A DNA stretch of 39,460 nucleotides from DASSNR01 sp036278935 (GCA_036278935.1 DASUKA010000113.1:1-39460); one strand, 5' to 3'; counted from the first letter of the stretch, positions 25,430-34,523 are shown. Notes: a model not told the origin generated them from the sequence alone. Numbers and translations: made by a program.

Positions 25430-26676
25430 CCTGTGCGATCGCCACCAGTGCAGAGCTGTGGACGGAGCCCATCTCCTTCACCCTGCCCGAATCCCTTGAG
25501 GCGCACGAGCCGCCGGAGGCGCGCGGACTCTCTCGCGACGATGTGCGGCTGCTCGTATCGTCCGCGGCGGACGACGCCATGACGCACACCCGGTTCACGC
25601 ACCTTGCGCAGTTTCTGCGCGCGGGCGACGTGCTCGTGGTGAACACGAGCGCGACAATCAACGCGGCGCTGCATGCCGCGCTGCCGAATGGTGAGCGCGT
25701 AGAGGTGCACCTTTCGCAGCGGCTCCCAGACGGCGAGTGGGTGGTGGAGATACGGCAGCCCGCGGGGCGCGGCACCGCACCACTTCTCACCGCGCATGCG
25801 GGGGAACAACTCGCCATCGCCGGCGGCGGAGCCATCACGCTCGTTGCGCCGTACGCCCCGCGCGGCAACGTGCAGGCGTTTCGCCACCGCGACGACAGCA
25901 GCGGCGACTCCGAGCCGTGGGCGCACCCCGCGGCGTGGGACTCGTCGTGTCACGCCGCCGAGCCGAGCGCCCTGGAGAGACACACGCGTCTCTGGCTCGC
26001 GCACATCGCGGTGCAGGGCGATCTCCTGCCCTACCTGGGGCGCCACGGATTTCCTATCCGCTACGGATATGTTCCGCGGCAGTGGCCGCTCTCCTACTAT
26101 CAGACCATGTTTGCCCGCGAGCCGGGGAGCGCGGAGATGCCGTCGGCGGCACGCGCGTTCACGGCGCGCGTCGTGCAGGCCGTGCGTGCGCGTGGCGTCT
26201 CGATCGTACCTATCCTGCTCCACACCGGCGTCGCGAGCCTCGAGGCGCACGAACCTCCCTATCCCGAGTACTTCCGCGTGAGCGCACGCGCCGCACGCGG
26301 GGTGAACGAGGCGCGTGTTCGCGGCGGCCGGGTCATCGCCATCGGTACAACGGCGGTGCGCACGCTCGAAAGCGTCGCGCATGCGGACGGCACCGTGTCG
26401 CCAGGCGAGGGGTGGACGGACATCGTGATCACCCCACGGCGCGGCGTGCGCGCGGTGGACGCATTGCTCACCGGCTTTCACGAGCCGCGCGCATCACACC
26501 TGGCCATGCTGGAAGCCATCGCCGGGCGACGGCATGTCGAGCTCGCGTACGCGGCCGCCCTGCGCGAACGATACCTCTGGCACGAATTCGGGGATCTGCA
26601 CCTCATCTTGCCGGCACAGGATGGTCGGCCTCGTCCGCAACAGCCCGTGCCCGACGATGGTCAGCTCACCATGTGA
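25426..26676 (+). CDS. Divergent QueA-like (tRNA ribosyltransferase-isomerase family) protein
   Basis: The 416-residue protein aligns by eye with QueA, which transfers and isomerises the ribosyl group of S-adenosylmethionine to make epoxyqueuosine in tRNA. Retained pieces are GDVLVVNTSATINAALHA, YYQTMFAREPGSAEMPSAARAFT, VIAIGTTAVRTLESVA and LLTGFHEPRASHLAMLEAI. The QueA block PTAGLHFT is replaced by PSAARAFT, and the usual HVGxGTF block by LHTGVASLEAHE. The N-terminus is also longer, with a variable insert at about residues 95-180. No other queuosine gene is near. Coupling to an SDR suggests a distinct SAM-derived reaction rather than queuosine synthesis; this is inference. Its last 11 bases overlap the convergent receptor gene. 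Confidence 0.8.
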   Translation: MTCAIATSAELWTEPISFTLPESLEAHEPPEARGLSRDDVRLLVSSAADDAMTHTRFTHLAQFLRAGDVLVVNTSATINAALHAALPNGERVEVHLSQRLPDGEWVVEIRQPAGRGTAPLLTAHAGEQLAIAGGGAITLVAPYAPRGNVQAFRHRDDSSGDSEPWAHPAAWDSSCHAAEPSALERHTRLWLAHIAVQGDLLPYLGRHGFPIRYGYVPRQWPLSYYQTMFAREPGSAEMPSAARAFTARVVQAVRARGVSIVPILLHTGVASLEAHEPPYPEYFRVSARAARGVNEARVRGGRVIAIGTTAVRTLESVAHADGTVSPGEGWTDIVITPRRGVRAVDALLTGFHEPRASHLAMLEAIAGRRHVELAYAAALRERYLWHEFGDLHLILPAQDGRPRPQQPVPDDGQLTM

Positions 26677-29119
26677 GCGATACCGAGACGGTGAACGCGC
26701 GCGGGAGACCCGGCGTCAGAAAGCGCTCCACCGGCGCGCTGTCGGGATCGGCGGGCGGCGGCCCGCCAAAGGGACCCTTCGCGTTCACGGCGAAGATGCC
26801 GAACGTGGCGTAGCGCTGGTTGAAGAGGTTGGTGAGATGTGCCGAAACGCGCACGTGCGGCAGGCCGGCGGCCAGGCGCACGTCCGTAACGGCAAAGCCC
26901 GCCAGCGGCTGAAAGTCGTTCGCCTCGTCGCCTCTGAGGTACTGACTCGACGTCATGCGCAGCGAGATCGCGCCATCCAGGACGGTGCGTCCCACCGTGC
27001 GCACTTCCTCGATCCCCACCGTGCCGCGATGCCGCGGCGAGAGCGGGAACTGATCCCCGGGCTCGGCGGGTGCCGCGCCCACCACTGCCGATGCCAGCCG
27101 AACCGTACTCCGATACGTGGCGGCAACGTAGCTGTAAGAGCCGAATGCGCGGAGGCCGGCCGGGAGTCCGATGCCCCCGGAGAGCTCCAGCCCATCTCGG
27201 CGCGTACGGGCCACGTTCCGAAAGAACCCCTCCGTGGCGCTCGGTTGCGCGAACACGATGTCGTTGTGCACGTCGGACCAGTAGACGACGGCGTCGAGAT
27301 TCGTGCGGGCCGCCGGCTCCCAGTCCAGCCCCGTTTCGTAGTCGTACACGGTCACGGGACGGAGCAGCGGATCCGCGCCGAGTGCCGAGGGGAGCGAGCA
27401 GGGCGCGACGGCGGAGGCACAGGCGAGCTCCAGCGCCGCGGGTGCCCGGAAGCCGGTGTTGAGAGCGACATATCCGCGAATGTCGCTGGTGAGCTGGTAG
27501 TTCAGTCCGACGCGCGGCGAGACGCGCGTGTAGCTGCTCGTCCCATCGTTGCCCGGGTCGAGCAGATCGCGATACGGAATGCGCACATAGTCCCCGCGCA
27601 CCGCGGCGGTGAGCGCCACCCCCTGTGTGAGCTCCAGGATGCCCTGCGCATAGAGCGCGGCGTTGTCCCCGCGAACGCGCACCCGCGTGCACACACCGGA
27701 GATCGGGTCGCATCCGGCGCTCGCGGATTCGGCAGAGTCCGCCGGGATGTGCGGCACGTCGACGGCCAGGAAGCGATACTTCACATCGTCGTGCTCGTAC
27801 TCGCCGCCCATCGTCACGCTGAGCACGCGCGCACCGAGCTGCACTGGGCGCGTCCATTCCAGCGTGGTGCCCGCCGAGAGGTTGCGCACAAAACCATCGG
27901 TATTGGGCAGCGGGATGTTCCCGTTGAATTGCTCGATGTCGTTGTCGCGGAAGAACGCATTGCCTCGGAAGGTGCCTCCCGCGAGCGATCGGCGTCCGCG
28001 CAGCGCCACGTGCCACAGATCGGGCTGAAAGTAGTCGCCGCCGGTGTAGTTGAGCCGCGGGCTTACGCGCAGGTAGCTCTCGGGAAGCGAGCCGGCCTCG
28101 CGAATTCGGTCGTGCGCGTAGAGCACTGAGAGCGCGAGGTCGCTCGAGTCGCCCCGGTGCCCCACCGTCGTGAAGAGCATGCGTGTGCGCGACCCTGTCT
28201 GCTGCCGCCAGCCATCTTCATCGCCGAAGCGTGCCATGACGTAGCCGTCGAAGCCGCCCGCCATGCCACTTCCGGTAATGCGCGCGCCCCGATAACCGAA
28301 CGCCCCGCCCTCCAGCTCGGCGTTCAACTCCGGCTGGCTCTGGCCGCGATCAGTGAAGAGGAGCAACGCACCGGCGAGCGTGTTCTTGCCGAACAGCGAC
28401 GACGGGCCGCGCACCAGTTCGGCGTTCCGCACCGCGTCCATCGGGATGAGGTCGAAGTTCACCTCCTGCGCATCCGGCTCGTTGATGCGTACGCCGTCCA
28501 GAAAGACGCTCACCCCCTGCGGCTCTCCCACCACCGGCGACACGATGAAGCCGCGCACGTTGAGCTCCGGTTGGAGCTGCGTGCCCTGGTCGTCGAAGAG
28601 ACTCACGCCCGGCAGGTTGCGCAGCGCATCGATCGCCGCCCCGGGACCGGGGGTGGCGTGCTGCATGTTGATCTCATCCACCTGGACGGGCGTGCGCTCG
28701 TCCACGGGGGACAGCCGCGTGCCCGTGATGACCACCGGCGTGAGACGCACTCGCTGCCCGGTGTCCGATGGCGCGCGCAGGGTGGCGGCGGCCGTGCTGT
28801 CGGCGCGCGCGGCATCGGCGCGCGTGGTGTCCTGCTGCTGCGCCGCGAGCGGCGGGACCGTGAGCACGACAAGGAGCACCGCAACGGAGTGCACCGCGCG
28901 CCGGAGCCTCCGCCCGAGCGCGCCGCCGCGCATCGCATCCCGCGCGAGGTTCGCGGCGACCACGTGCAGCCACGCGCGCGGATGGCGGGGCGAGTGCTCG
29001 TACATTCGTACGAACGCTTCCTGCGCGATATCCTCGGCCTGATCCCGATCACCCAGCCGGCCGTAGAGGAACTGGACCAGATCGGCATAGTGCCTGTCGA
29101 ACAGCGTCTTGATGAACAT
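26666..29119 (-). CDS. TonB-dependent receptor with an ECF sigma region 2 remnant fused in frame at its N-terminus
   Basis: One open frame of 817 residues from ATG 29119 holds two unlike parts. Residues 1-62 read as ECF sigma region 2 (MFIKTLFDRHYADLVQFL, DQAEDIAQEAFVRMYE, RAWLHVVAANLARDAMR). Then comes a Sec signal peptide (GRRLRRAVHSVAVLLVVLT ending LAAQ), a plug domain (PVVITGTRLSP, INMQHATPGPGAAIDALRNLP, VFLDGVRINEP) and a beta-barrel ending VSVSLTW. Sigma region 4 is missing. A receptor of 755 residues could start at ATG 28933, inside the sigma part, with a perfect signal peptide; ATG 29134 is another upstream option. The barrel probably imports a metal complex or nutrient across the outer membrane. 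Whether the sigma part is translated is unknown. Confidence 0.82.
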   Translation of the reverse strand: MFIKTLFDRHYADLVQFLYGRLGDRDQAEDIAQEAFVRMYEHSPRHPRAWLHVVAANLARDAMRGGALGRRLRRAVHSVAVLLVVLTVPPLAAQQQDTTRADAARADSTAAATLRAPSDTGQRVRLTPVVITGTRLSPVDERTPVQVDEINMQHATPGPGAAIDALRNLPGVSLFDDQGTQLQPELNVRGFIVSPVVGEPQGVSVFLDGVRINEPDAQEVNFDLIPMDAVRNAELVRGPSSLFGKNTLAGALLLFTDRGQSQPELNAELEGGAFGYRGARITGSGMAGGFDGYVMARFGDEDGWRQQTGSRTRMLFTTVGHRGDSSDLALSVLYAHDRIREAGSLPESYLRVSPRLNYTGGDYFQPDLWHVALRGRRSLAGGTFRGNAFFRDNDIEQFNGNIPLPNTDGFVRNLSAGTTLEWTRPVQLGARVLSVTMGGEYEHDDVKYRFLAVDVPHIPADSAESASAGCDPISGVCTRVRVRGDNAALYAQGILELTQGVALTAAVRGDYVRIPYRDLLDPGNDGTSSYTRVSPRVGLNYQLTSDIRGYVALNTGFRAPAALELACASAVAPCSLPSALGADPLLRPVTVYDYETGLDWEPAARTNLDAVVYWSDVHNDIVFAQPSATEGFFRNVARTRRDGLELSGGIGLPAGLRAFGSYSYVAATYRSTVRLASAVVGAAPAEPGDQFPLSPRHRGTVGIEEVRTVGRTVLDGAISLRMTSSQYLRGDEANDFQPLAGFAVTDVRLAAGLPHVRVSAHLTNLFNQRYATFGIFAVNAKGPFGGPPPADPDSAPVERFLTPGLPRAFTVSVSLTW

Positions 29120-29381
29120 GGCCTTTCCAGGCATCCCTCCCGACAACGCCGCCAACCTCCTCCCCACTCCCGGCCCGTCCGTGGAGCGAGCGCTATGCCA
29201 CACGGCCAGCCTCCGGCATCACTTATAAAGGAGACGCCCAACCGCGCGGGGGTGAGACACCCCGTGCGCGCCCATGGTGACCCCGATGCCCATGGCCAGC
29301 GGGACCGCTGCCCAACTGTGCGACTGGTGACGTCTCACTCACCTCCGCCCGCCGCCGCCCGGCATTCTCGATCATCGCAGC

Positions 29382-29397
29382 TGGCACAGGGCGTGCA
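29382..29397 (+). promoter_or_regulatory. Sigma-54-type -24/-12 promoter candidate
   Basis: TGGCAC (29382-29387) and TGCA (29394-29397) have the exact 16-base geometry of a sigma-54 promoter, with one mismatch (G for T at position 12). It lies 46 bases before the stress-type protein gene. The rest of the gap 29120-29443 shows no supported gene. A chance match in a 39-kb window is possible, and no enhancer-binding protein is seen. Confidence 0.38.
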
Positions 29398-29443
29398 CCC
29401 TGCGCGGCGCTTGCGACCTGTCCACTCCCTGCCTGGAGCGCCC

Positions 29444-29908
29444 ATGACCGAGCCCCACGCCAACGCGGATGCCGCATCGGCGTCGCCCGACCGCGCAACC
29501 GATGACGCCATTCGCTACCGAACCGATCAGGTCCTGGGGATCGTCGACGCCCAGGAGCACGTCGAATCCGCCGTCACCGCCTTGCAACGCGCGCGCTTCC
29601 TCGACTCCGAGGTGAGTGTCTTCTGCGGGCAGGCCGCGGCCGAAGCGTTGGACGCGAGCACCGGACGCACCGGCCTCGCCCACCTGGCCATCCGTGTGGC
29701 CGAACGACTCGGCCTGTCGAACGACGAGATGGCCATGAAGGAGCGCTACGAGCAGGCGCTCCGCGACGGCCGCTTCGTGGTGGCGGTCTTTGCCCCGAGC
29801 GATGAACGAACGGAGTTGGCGGCGCAGACGTTGCGCGTACACGGCGGCCACTTCATCCATCACTTGCGCCGCTTCTCGATCGAGCGCATCCATCCCGAGC
29901 GCGCCTGA
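29444..29908 (+). CDS. Small stress-type protein of unknown function
   Basis: The 154-residue protein begins with a polar Ala/Asp-rich segment, then QVLGIVDAQEHVESAVTALQRARF, which resembles the ferredoxin-like 'general stress protein' pattern (a strand, then a helix pairing with a second region). A second similar unit is FVVAVFAPSDERTELAAQTLRVHGG, and the end is HFIHHLRRFSIERI. No catalytic residues are evident. ATG 29444 is placed by GGAG 6 to 7 bases upstream; the open frame extends far upstream antisense to the receptor gene and is not used. It lies 61 bases before dps, so it may share the stress role. Confidence 0.72.
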   Translation: MTEPHANADAASASPDRATDDAIRYRTDQVLGIVDAQEHVESAVTALQRARFLDSEVSVFCGQAAAEALDASTGRTGLAHLAIRVAERLGLSNDEMAMKERYEQALRDGRFVVAVFAPSDERTELAAQTLRVHGGHFIHHLRRFSIERIHPERA

Positions 29909-29969
29909 CCGCGCCGGGAGGCGCACGAGCGTCCCGGACCCCTTAAGCGACCTATCCAGAGAAACCACC

Positions 29970-30515
29970 ATGACAACGACCATGCGGGACAAGCAGGACC
30001 TGAGGAGCCGGCGTGACGCTCCGCTGGAGACCCCGACCGACCTCGGCGCGCCGGCGACACGGGATATCTCGGGAGCGATGAACGCCGTTCTCGCCGATGT
30101 CTTCGCACTCTATCTCAAGACCAAGAACTTCCACTGGCACATGAGCGGCCCGCATTTCCGGGACTACCACCTGCTCCTGGACGAGCAGGCGGCTCAGCTC
30201 TTCGCGATGACCGACCCGATCGCCGAGCGCGTACGGAAGATCGGCGGCCTGACCATCCGGTCCATCGGCCAGATCGCGCAGCTGCAGCGCTTACAGGACA
30301 ACGACGCGGAGTATGTGGAGCCGTCGGACATGCTGGCCGAGCTCCGCGAGGACAACACGACCCTCGCCGCGCGGCTGCGTGAGGCGCACGGCGTGTGTGA
30401 GGAGCATCGCGACATCGCCACCGCGAGCCTGATCGAAGTCTGGATCGACGAGACGGAGCGGCGCAGCTGGTTCCTGTACGAGTCGGCACGCCGGGGCGAT
30501 TCGTCGGGCCACTGA
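29970..30515 (+). CDS. dps: Dps-family ferritin-like DNA-protection protein
   Basis: The 181-residue protein is a Dps-type miniferritin that stores iron and detoxifies peroxide as a 12-mer. The inter-subunit ferroxidase residues are all present with canonical spacing: His55 (KTKNFHWHMSG), His67, Asp71, Asp82 and Glu86 (DPIAERVRKIGG). The N-terminal 30 residues are charged (RDKQDLRSRRDAP) and could bind DNA, as in E. coli Dps. ATG 29970 is used although the binding site is weak (CCAGAGAAA upstream). The preceding small stress-type gene fits a shared oxidative-stress role. The rest of the protein ends normally with WFLYESARRGDSSGH. Confidence 0.92.
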   Translation: MTTTMRDKQDLRSRRDAPLETPTDLGAPATRDISGAMNAVLADVFALYLKTKNFHWHMSGPHFRDYHLLLDEQAAQLFAMTDPIAERVRKIGGLTIRSIGQIAQLQRLQDNDAEYVEPSDMLAELREDNTTLAARLREAHGVCEEHRDIATASLIEVWIDETERRSWFLYESARRGDSSGH

Positions 30516-30578
30516 GTGGTGGCGGGCGCGCACGCCCCCTGCCCTACCCTTCCTGGTAGCTCCGGAATACGCGGCCTG

Positions 30579-30607
30579 AAGACATTCGCGTCAGCGGTTT
30601 GTATACT
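30579..30607 (+). promoter_or_regulatory. Promoter of the S15-type peptidase gene
   Basis: AAGACA (30579-30584) and TATACT (30602-30607) are separated by 17 bases, in an AT-rich patch about 85 bases before ATG 30692. The -10 matches five of six consensus bases. This places a 5' leader of about 78 bases before the gene. No regulator site was recognised. Confidence 0.55.
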
Positions 30608-30691
30608 ATATCCGTAACTGAAATGAGCAGATGCTCGCCGATCCCCAATATCGGCGCGCTCCCGCTGTCCGCCCCTTACCAGGTGATGTGA

Positions 30692-32752
30692 ATGCCTCAT
30701 CCATATGCCCGCCGCGTGCGCTCCTGCGCCGCGGCACTGGCCTGCACCGGCGTGTTGAGCGCCGCGTTCGCCCGAGCGGCCACTGCCCAGCAGAAGGCCG
30801 GCCCGGTCTTTGAGAACGGCCTGGCGCAGGTCGTCCCCGCCTTTCAGGACAGCAGCGGCTGGATTCGCCAGGAGCTGTGGGTGGAGACGGGCTTCGACAC
30901 CGATGGCGATGGGAAGCCCGACCGCATGCACGTGGACGTCACGCGCCCGGGTCAGACTGCCACGGGAGGGCTCAAGGTCTCGGTCATCTACGAATCGAGC
31001 CCCTACTTCGCCGGCACCTCCGGCCCGCGGAAGTACCTCTGGAACGTGCACCAGGAGGTGGATGCACCACCGCCGCCGCGCGTCGACCAGCCGGCGATTC
31101 CCTTCCAGCCGGTGCGTCACCGGATCTCGAGAGATCTCATCAACGAGTGGGTGCCGCGCGGCTTCGCGGTCGTGCACTCCGAGGCGCCCGGCACGGGTCT
31201 CTCGCAGGGATGCCCCACGGTGGGCGGCCCGCCCGAGCGGCTCGCGCCCAAGGCCGTGGTGGATTGGCTGAACGGACGCGCCAAGGGCTTCACCACGGAA
31301 ACCGGCAACACGGAAGTCAAGGCAACCTGGTCCACCGGCAAGGTGGGGATGATCGGCACCTCGTACAACGGCACCCTTCCACTCGCCGCCGCCACCACGG
31401 GCGTCGAGGGACTCGAGGTGGTCATCCCGGTCTCCCCGAACACCTCGTACTACCACTACTACCGCACGAACGGGCTGGTGCGCCACCCCGGCGGTTGGCT
31501 GGGCGAGGACATCGACTTTCTCTACGACTTCATCCACAGCGGCAACCCAGCCACGCGTGCCTACTGCAACCGCACCTATCGCGACGGCATCTTCGCCGCG
31601 CGCGGCGCCCGCGACCGGCAGAACGGCGACTACAACGACTTCTGGGCGAAGCGGGATCTCCTGCCGTACGTGAAGAACATCAAGGCGGCCGTGCTGCTGG
31701 CACACGGGTTCAATGACTGGAACGTCGTTCCAGAGCACAGCATCCGGATCTACAACGAGATGAAGAAGGACGGGCTGCCGGTATCCATCTATCTGCATCA
31801 GGGCGGTCACGGCGGCAACCCGCCGGCGGACATGGTGAACCGGTGGTTCAGCCACTACCTCTACGGCGTGAGCAATGGCGTCGAGCAGGCGCCGCACGTC
31901 TGGATCGTGCACGAGGAGGCGGCGCAGGCGGCTCAAGCGAAGGCGCAAGCAGCGCGCATCGCGGCGGCACCTCCGTCAACCGCCGAGCAGCGCGGCACGT
32001 ACGGAGCCGCCGGACGACGGTCCGCCAGCTCGAATGGCAATCGTCCCAGCCGGCCGCGCCGTCGGCGGCGCCCCCGCGGACCGCGCACGCCGCCGACGCC
32101 CTACGCCACCTTCCCGGTGCCCGGCTCGCAGATGGTCGCGCTGCACCCGGTGAAGGGTGGGAGCGCGGTGGGAGGGCTCAGCCTCACCGCCCCCCGCGCG
32201 CAGGGATCCGAGACGCTCGTGGACGATGTGTCGTTCAGCGGAAGCGCGCTGGCGGCGGTCGCGCACTCGCCGCACCGGCTGCTCTATGCCACCGGGGTGC
32301 TCACGGACACGGTGCACTACTCGGGGACCGCGCGCATCACGCTCCGTCTCGCGGTGAGCAAGCCTGCCGCGAATCTCAGCATCTGGCTCGTGCAACTTCC
32401 CTTCGACTCCACCACCATCGGCACGTCGATCCAGGAAGGACTCATCACGCGGGGATGGGCCGATCCGCAGAACTACCGCTCGCTCACACACGGCGGCAAC
32501 TACGACTCCAAGATTCCGGGGCAGAAGCTCGTGCCGGGGAAGTTCTACGACCTGACCTTCGACGTCGAGCCGGATGACGAGATCATCCCCGCGGGCAAGC
32601 GGATCGGCGTCATGATCATGTCGAGCGATCGCGAGTTCACCGTCTGGCCCAAGCCCGGCACCAAGCTCACGGTCGATCTGGATGCCAGCACGTTCACACT
32701 GCCCATCGTGGGAGGCGCGGCGGCACTCAAGGAAGCGGGGGCGCTGCGGTAG
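30692..32752 (+). CDS. Secreted S15-type (X-Pro dipeptidyl-peptidase/CocE-like) hydrolase
   Basis: The 686-residue protein has a Sec signal peptide (cleavage near residue 33, ATAQQ). An alpha/beta-hydrolase domain carries Ser224 (IGTSYNG), Asp342 (HGFNDWNV) and His373 (QGGHGG). A C-terminal jelly-roll domain (VDDVSFSG through MIMSSDREFTVWPKPGTKL) is typical of S15/CocE enzymes. An acidic DTDGDGKPDRMHVDV loop near residue 70 could bind calcium. It probably cleaves X-Pro dipeptides or acyl esters in the periplasm. Residues 409-470 form an Ala- then Arg-rich linker (with RPRRRRRPRGPR) that is odd for the family, and the codon pattern there fits another frame better. The stop is one base before the stop of the convergent amidohydrolase gene. 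Confidence 0.88.
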   Translation: MPHPYARRVRSCAAALACTGVLSAAFARAATAQQKAGPVFENGLAQVVPAFQDSSGWIRQELWVETGFDTDGDGKPDRMHVDVTRPGQTATGGLKVSVIYESSPYFAGTSGPRKYLWNVHQEVDAPPPPRVDQPAIPFQPVRHRISRDLINEWVPRGFAVVHSEAPGTGLSQGCPTVGGPPERLAPKAVVDWLNGRAKGFTTETGNTEVKATWSTGKVGMIGTSYNGTLPLAAATTGVEGLEVVIPVSPNTSYYHYYRTNGLVRHPGGWLGEDIDFLYDFIHSGNPATRAYCNRTYRDGIFAARGARDRQNGDYNDFWAKRDLLPYVKNIKAAVLLAHGFNDWNVVPEHSIRIYNEMKKDGLPVSIYLHQGGHGGNPPADMVNRWFSHYLYGVSNGVEQAPHVWIVHEEAAQAAQAKAQAARIAAAPPSTAEQRGTYGAAGRRSASSNGNRPSRPRRRRRPRGPRTPPTPYATFPVPGSQMVALHPVKGGSAVGGLSLTAPRAQGSETLVDDVSFSGSALAAVAHSPHRLLYATGVLTDTVHYSGTARITLRLAVSKPAANLSIWLVQLPFDSTTIGTSIQEGLITRGWADPQNYRSLTHGGNYDSKIPGQKLVPGKFYDLTFDVEPDDEIIPAGKRIGVMIMSSDREFTVWPKPGTKLTVDLDASTFTLPIVGGAAALKEAGALR

Positions 32753-32753
32753 G

Positions 32754-34523
32754 TCACATGCGGGCCGCCACTGTCCCCGCCCCCGTGTAGACTACTTTCC
32801 CGCCCACGATGGTGTAGAGCACCTTCGTGCCCAGGATCGAATCGGGCGGGACAGTCATGATGTCGCGGGACAGGACCGTGATGTCCGCCCACTTGCCGGG
32901 CGTGAGCGATCCGTTCTCGTGCTGCTGGAATGCCACGAAGGCCCCGTTGGTCGTGTACGTCTGCAGCGCCTGTTGGCGAGTCAGCTTCTGGTCGGGGAAG
33001 AACGCCGAATCCGTCCCGACCATGTCACGGGTCACGCTGCAGTGGAACGACGCGATGGGGCTGATCGCTTCCACCGGCACATCCGTCCCGTTCGTCACCA
33101 CCGCGCCGGTCTTCCACAGCTTCTGCCACACGTAGGCGCCCTCCTCCGCGCGCTGCCGGCCCAGCCGCGGGATCACGTACGGGGCATCGGAACAGGCGTG
33201 GATCCCCTGCATCGATGCCACCACGCCCATCTGGCCGAAGCGTGGAATGTCGGATGGATTGAGATGCTGCGCGTGCTCGATCCGCCACCGGAGCGTGTCG
33301 CTCTTGACATGGTGCTCCTTGAACACCGCCTCGTACGTGTCGAGCGTCTCCCGATTGGCGCGGTCGCCGATGGCGTGCACCGAGATCTGGAAGCCGTGCG
33401 CGATCCCGATCTCGGCGATCTGCTTGATCCGCGACATCGTTGTCACGTTGAGGCCGCTGTTCTTCGGATCATCGTTGTAGGGCTTGAGCATCCACGCGCT
33501 GCGCGAGCCGAGCGCCCCGTCGGAGGTGATCTCGCCAATGCCCCGGACCGTGAGGTGGCCGTTTCCGTAGTCGATCATGCGATGCGAGACGAGCGAGTCG
33601 ACGTCGTTCGCACGAACCTCCCCCTGGCTCACGAGGATGTACAGGCGCAGCGGCATGTCCCCCTCGTCGACCATCTTCTTGATGGCATCAATGGTCGCGA
33701 ACGATTCACCCATGTCCTGGAAGGTCGTGACGCCGTTGGCCAGCGCGTTCTGCGTGGCCAGGTGGATCTGGTTGCGGAAGTCGGCCTTCACCTCGTCCGG
33801 CGAGCGCTTCGCCAGATCCTTTGCCAGCGCCCGCCGCATGAGTCCCTGCGCGCCGTCCACCAGAATCCCCGTCGGCCGGCCGCGCGCGTCCTTGATGATC
33901 TCGCCACCCGGGGGATTCGGCGTGTTGGGACCGATGCCGGCGAGCTTGAGCGCGGCATCGTTCGCGATCAGTGCGTGGCCGCTCGCGTGCCCGAGGATCA
34001 CCGGGTTGTTCGGCGCGACCTGATTGAGCAGGTCGTTGGTCTGGAAGCCCGCCACCACACGGCCGGGCGAGCGATTCCACTTCTCCTGGTGCCACCCGCG
34101 TCCCTGAATCCAGGCGCCCGGCTTCGCCTTCTTCGCCGCGTCGGCCACCATCTGCACGATGTCCTGCCACGACGGGACGCCCATGAGATTGAGCTCGCTC
34201 AGCGCCTGGCCGAGTCCGGTGAAGTGTCCATGCGACTCCTCGAATCCGGGAATGGCGAGATGACCCTGCAGGTCGATCACCTTGGTATTGGGCCCGACGT
34301 ACCGCTGAATCTCGGCGTCGGACCCCACGGCGGTGATCGTGTCGCCCGTGATCGCCACCGCCTGCCCCTGTGGGGTGGTCGAGTCCATGGTGACGACCGT
34401 ACCATGCTGCAGCACGAGGTCGGCTGGAGGTGTACTGCCTGTGGACGTGCAGCCCGCGGCAACGGTCAACAGGAGAGCGGCGACGGTCGCGAGGACGGGC
34501 GTGGAAGCGAAGTGGCGGCGCAT
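32754..34523 (-). CDS. Lipoprotein amidohydrolase (YtcJ/AepA-like)
   Basis: The 589-residue metal-dependent hydrolase starts with a lipoprotein signal (LATVAALLLTVAAGC, lipidated Cys25). Metal-binding pieces are HGH (His98 and His100, EESHGHFTG), HAIGDRANRET, RIEHAQHL and NGTDVPVEAISP. These match the AepA/YtcJ group of the amidohydrolase superfamily, often annotated as exoenzyme regulatory protein or N-substituted formamide deformylase; the real substrate is unknown. ATG 34523 is preferred to an in-frame ATG at 34691 since the signal peptide begins there; the longer frame runs through a palindrome. It is convergent with the S15-type gene, with one base between stops. Confidence 0.87.
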   Translation of the reverse strand: MRRHFASTPVLATVAALLLTVAAGCTSTGSTPPADLVLQHGTVVTMDSTTPQGQAVAITGDTITAVGSDAEIQRYVGPNTKVIDLQGHLAIPGFEESHGHFTGLGQALSELNLMGVPSWQDIVQMVADAAKKAKPGAWIQGRGWHQEKWNRSPGRVVAGFQTNDLLNQVAPNNPVILGHASGHALIANDAALKLAGIGPNTPNPPGGEIIKDARGRPTGILVDGAQGLMRRALAKDLAKRSPDEVKADFRNQIHLATQNALANGVTTFQDMGESFATIDAIKKMVDEGDMPLRLYILVSQGEVRANDVDSLVSHRMIDYGNGHLTVRGIGEITSDGALGSRSAWMLKPYNDDPKNSGLNVTTMSRIKQIAEIGIAHGFQISVHAIGDRANRETLDTYEAVFKEHHVKSDTLRWRIEHAQHLNPSDIPRFGQMGVVASMQGIHACSDAPYVIPRLGRQRAEEGAYVWQKLWKTGAVVTNGTDVPVEAISPIASFHCSVTRDMVGTDSAFFPDQKLTRQQALQTYTTNGAFVAFQQHENGSLTPGKWADITVLSRDIMTVPPDSILGTKVLYTIVGGKVVYTGAGTVAARM

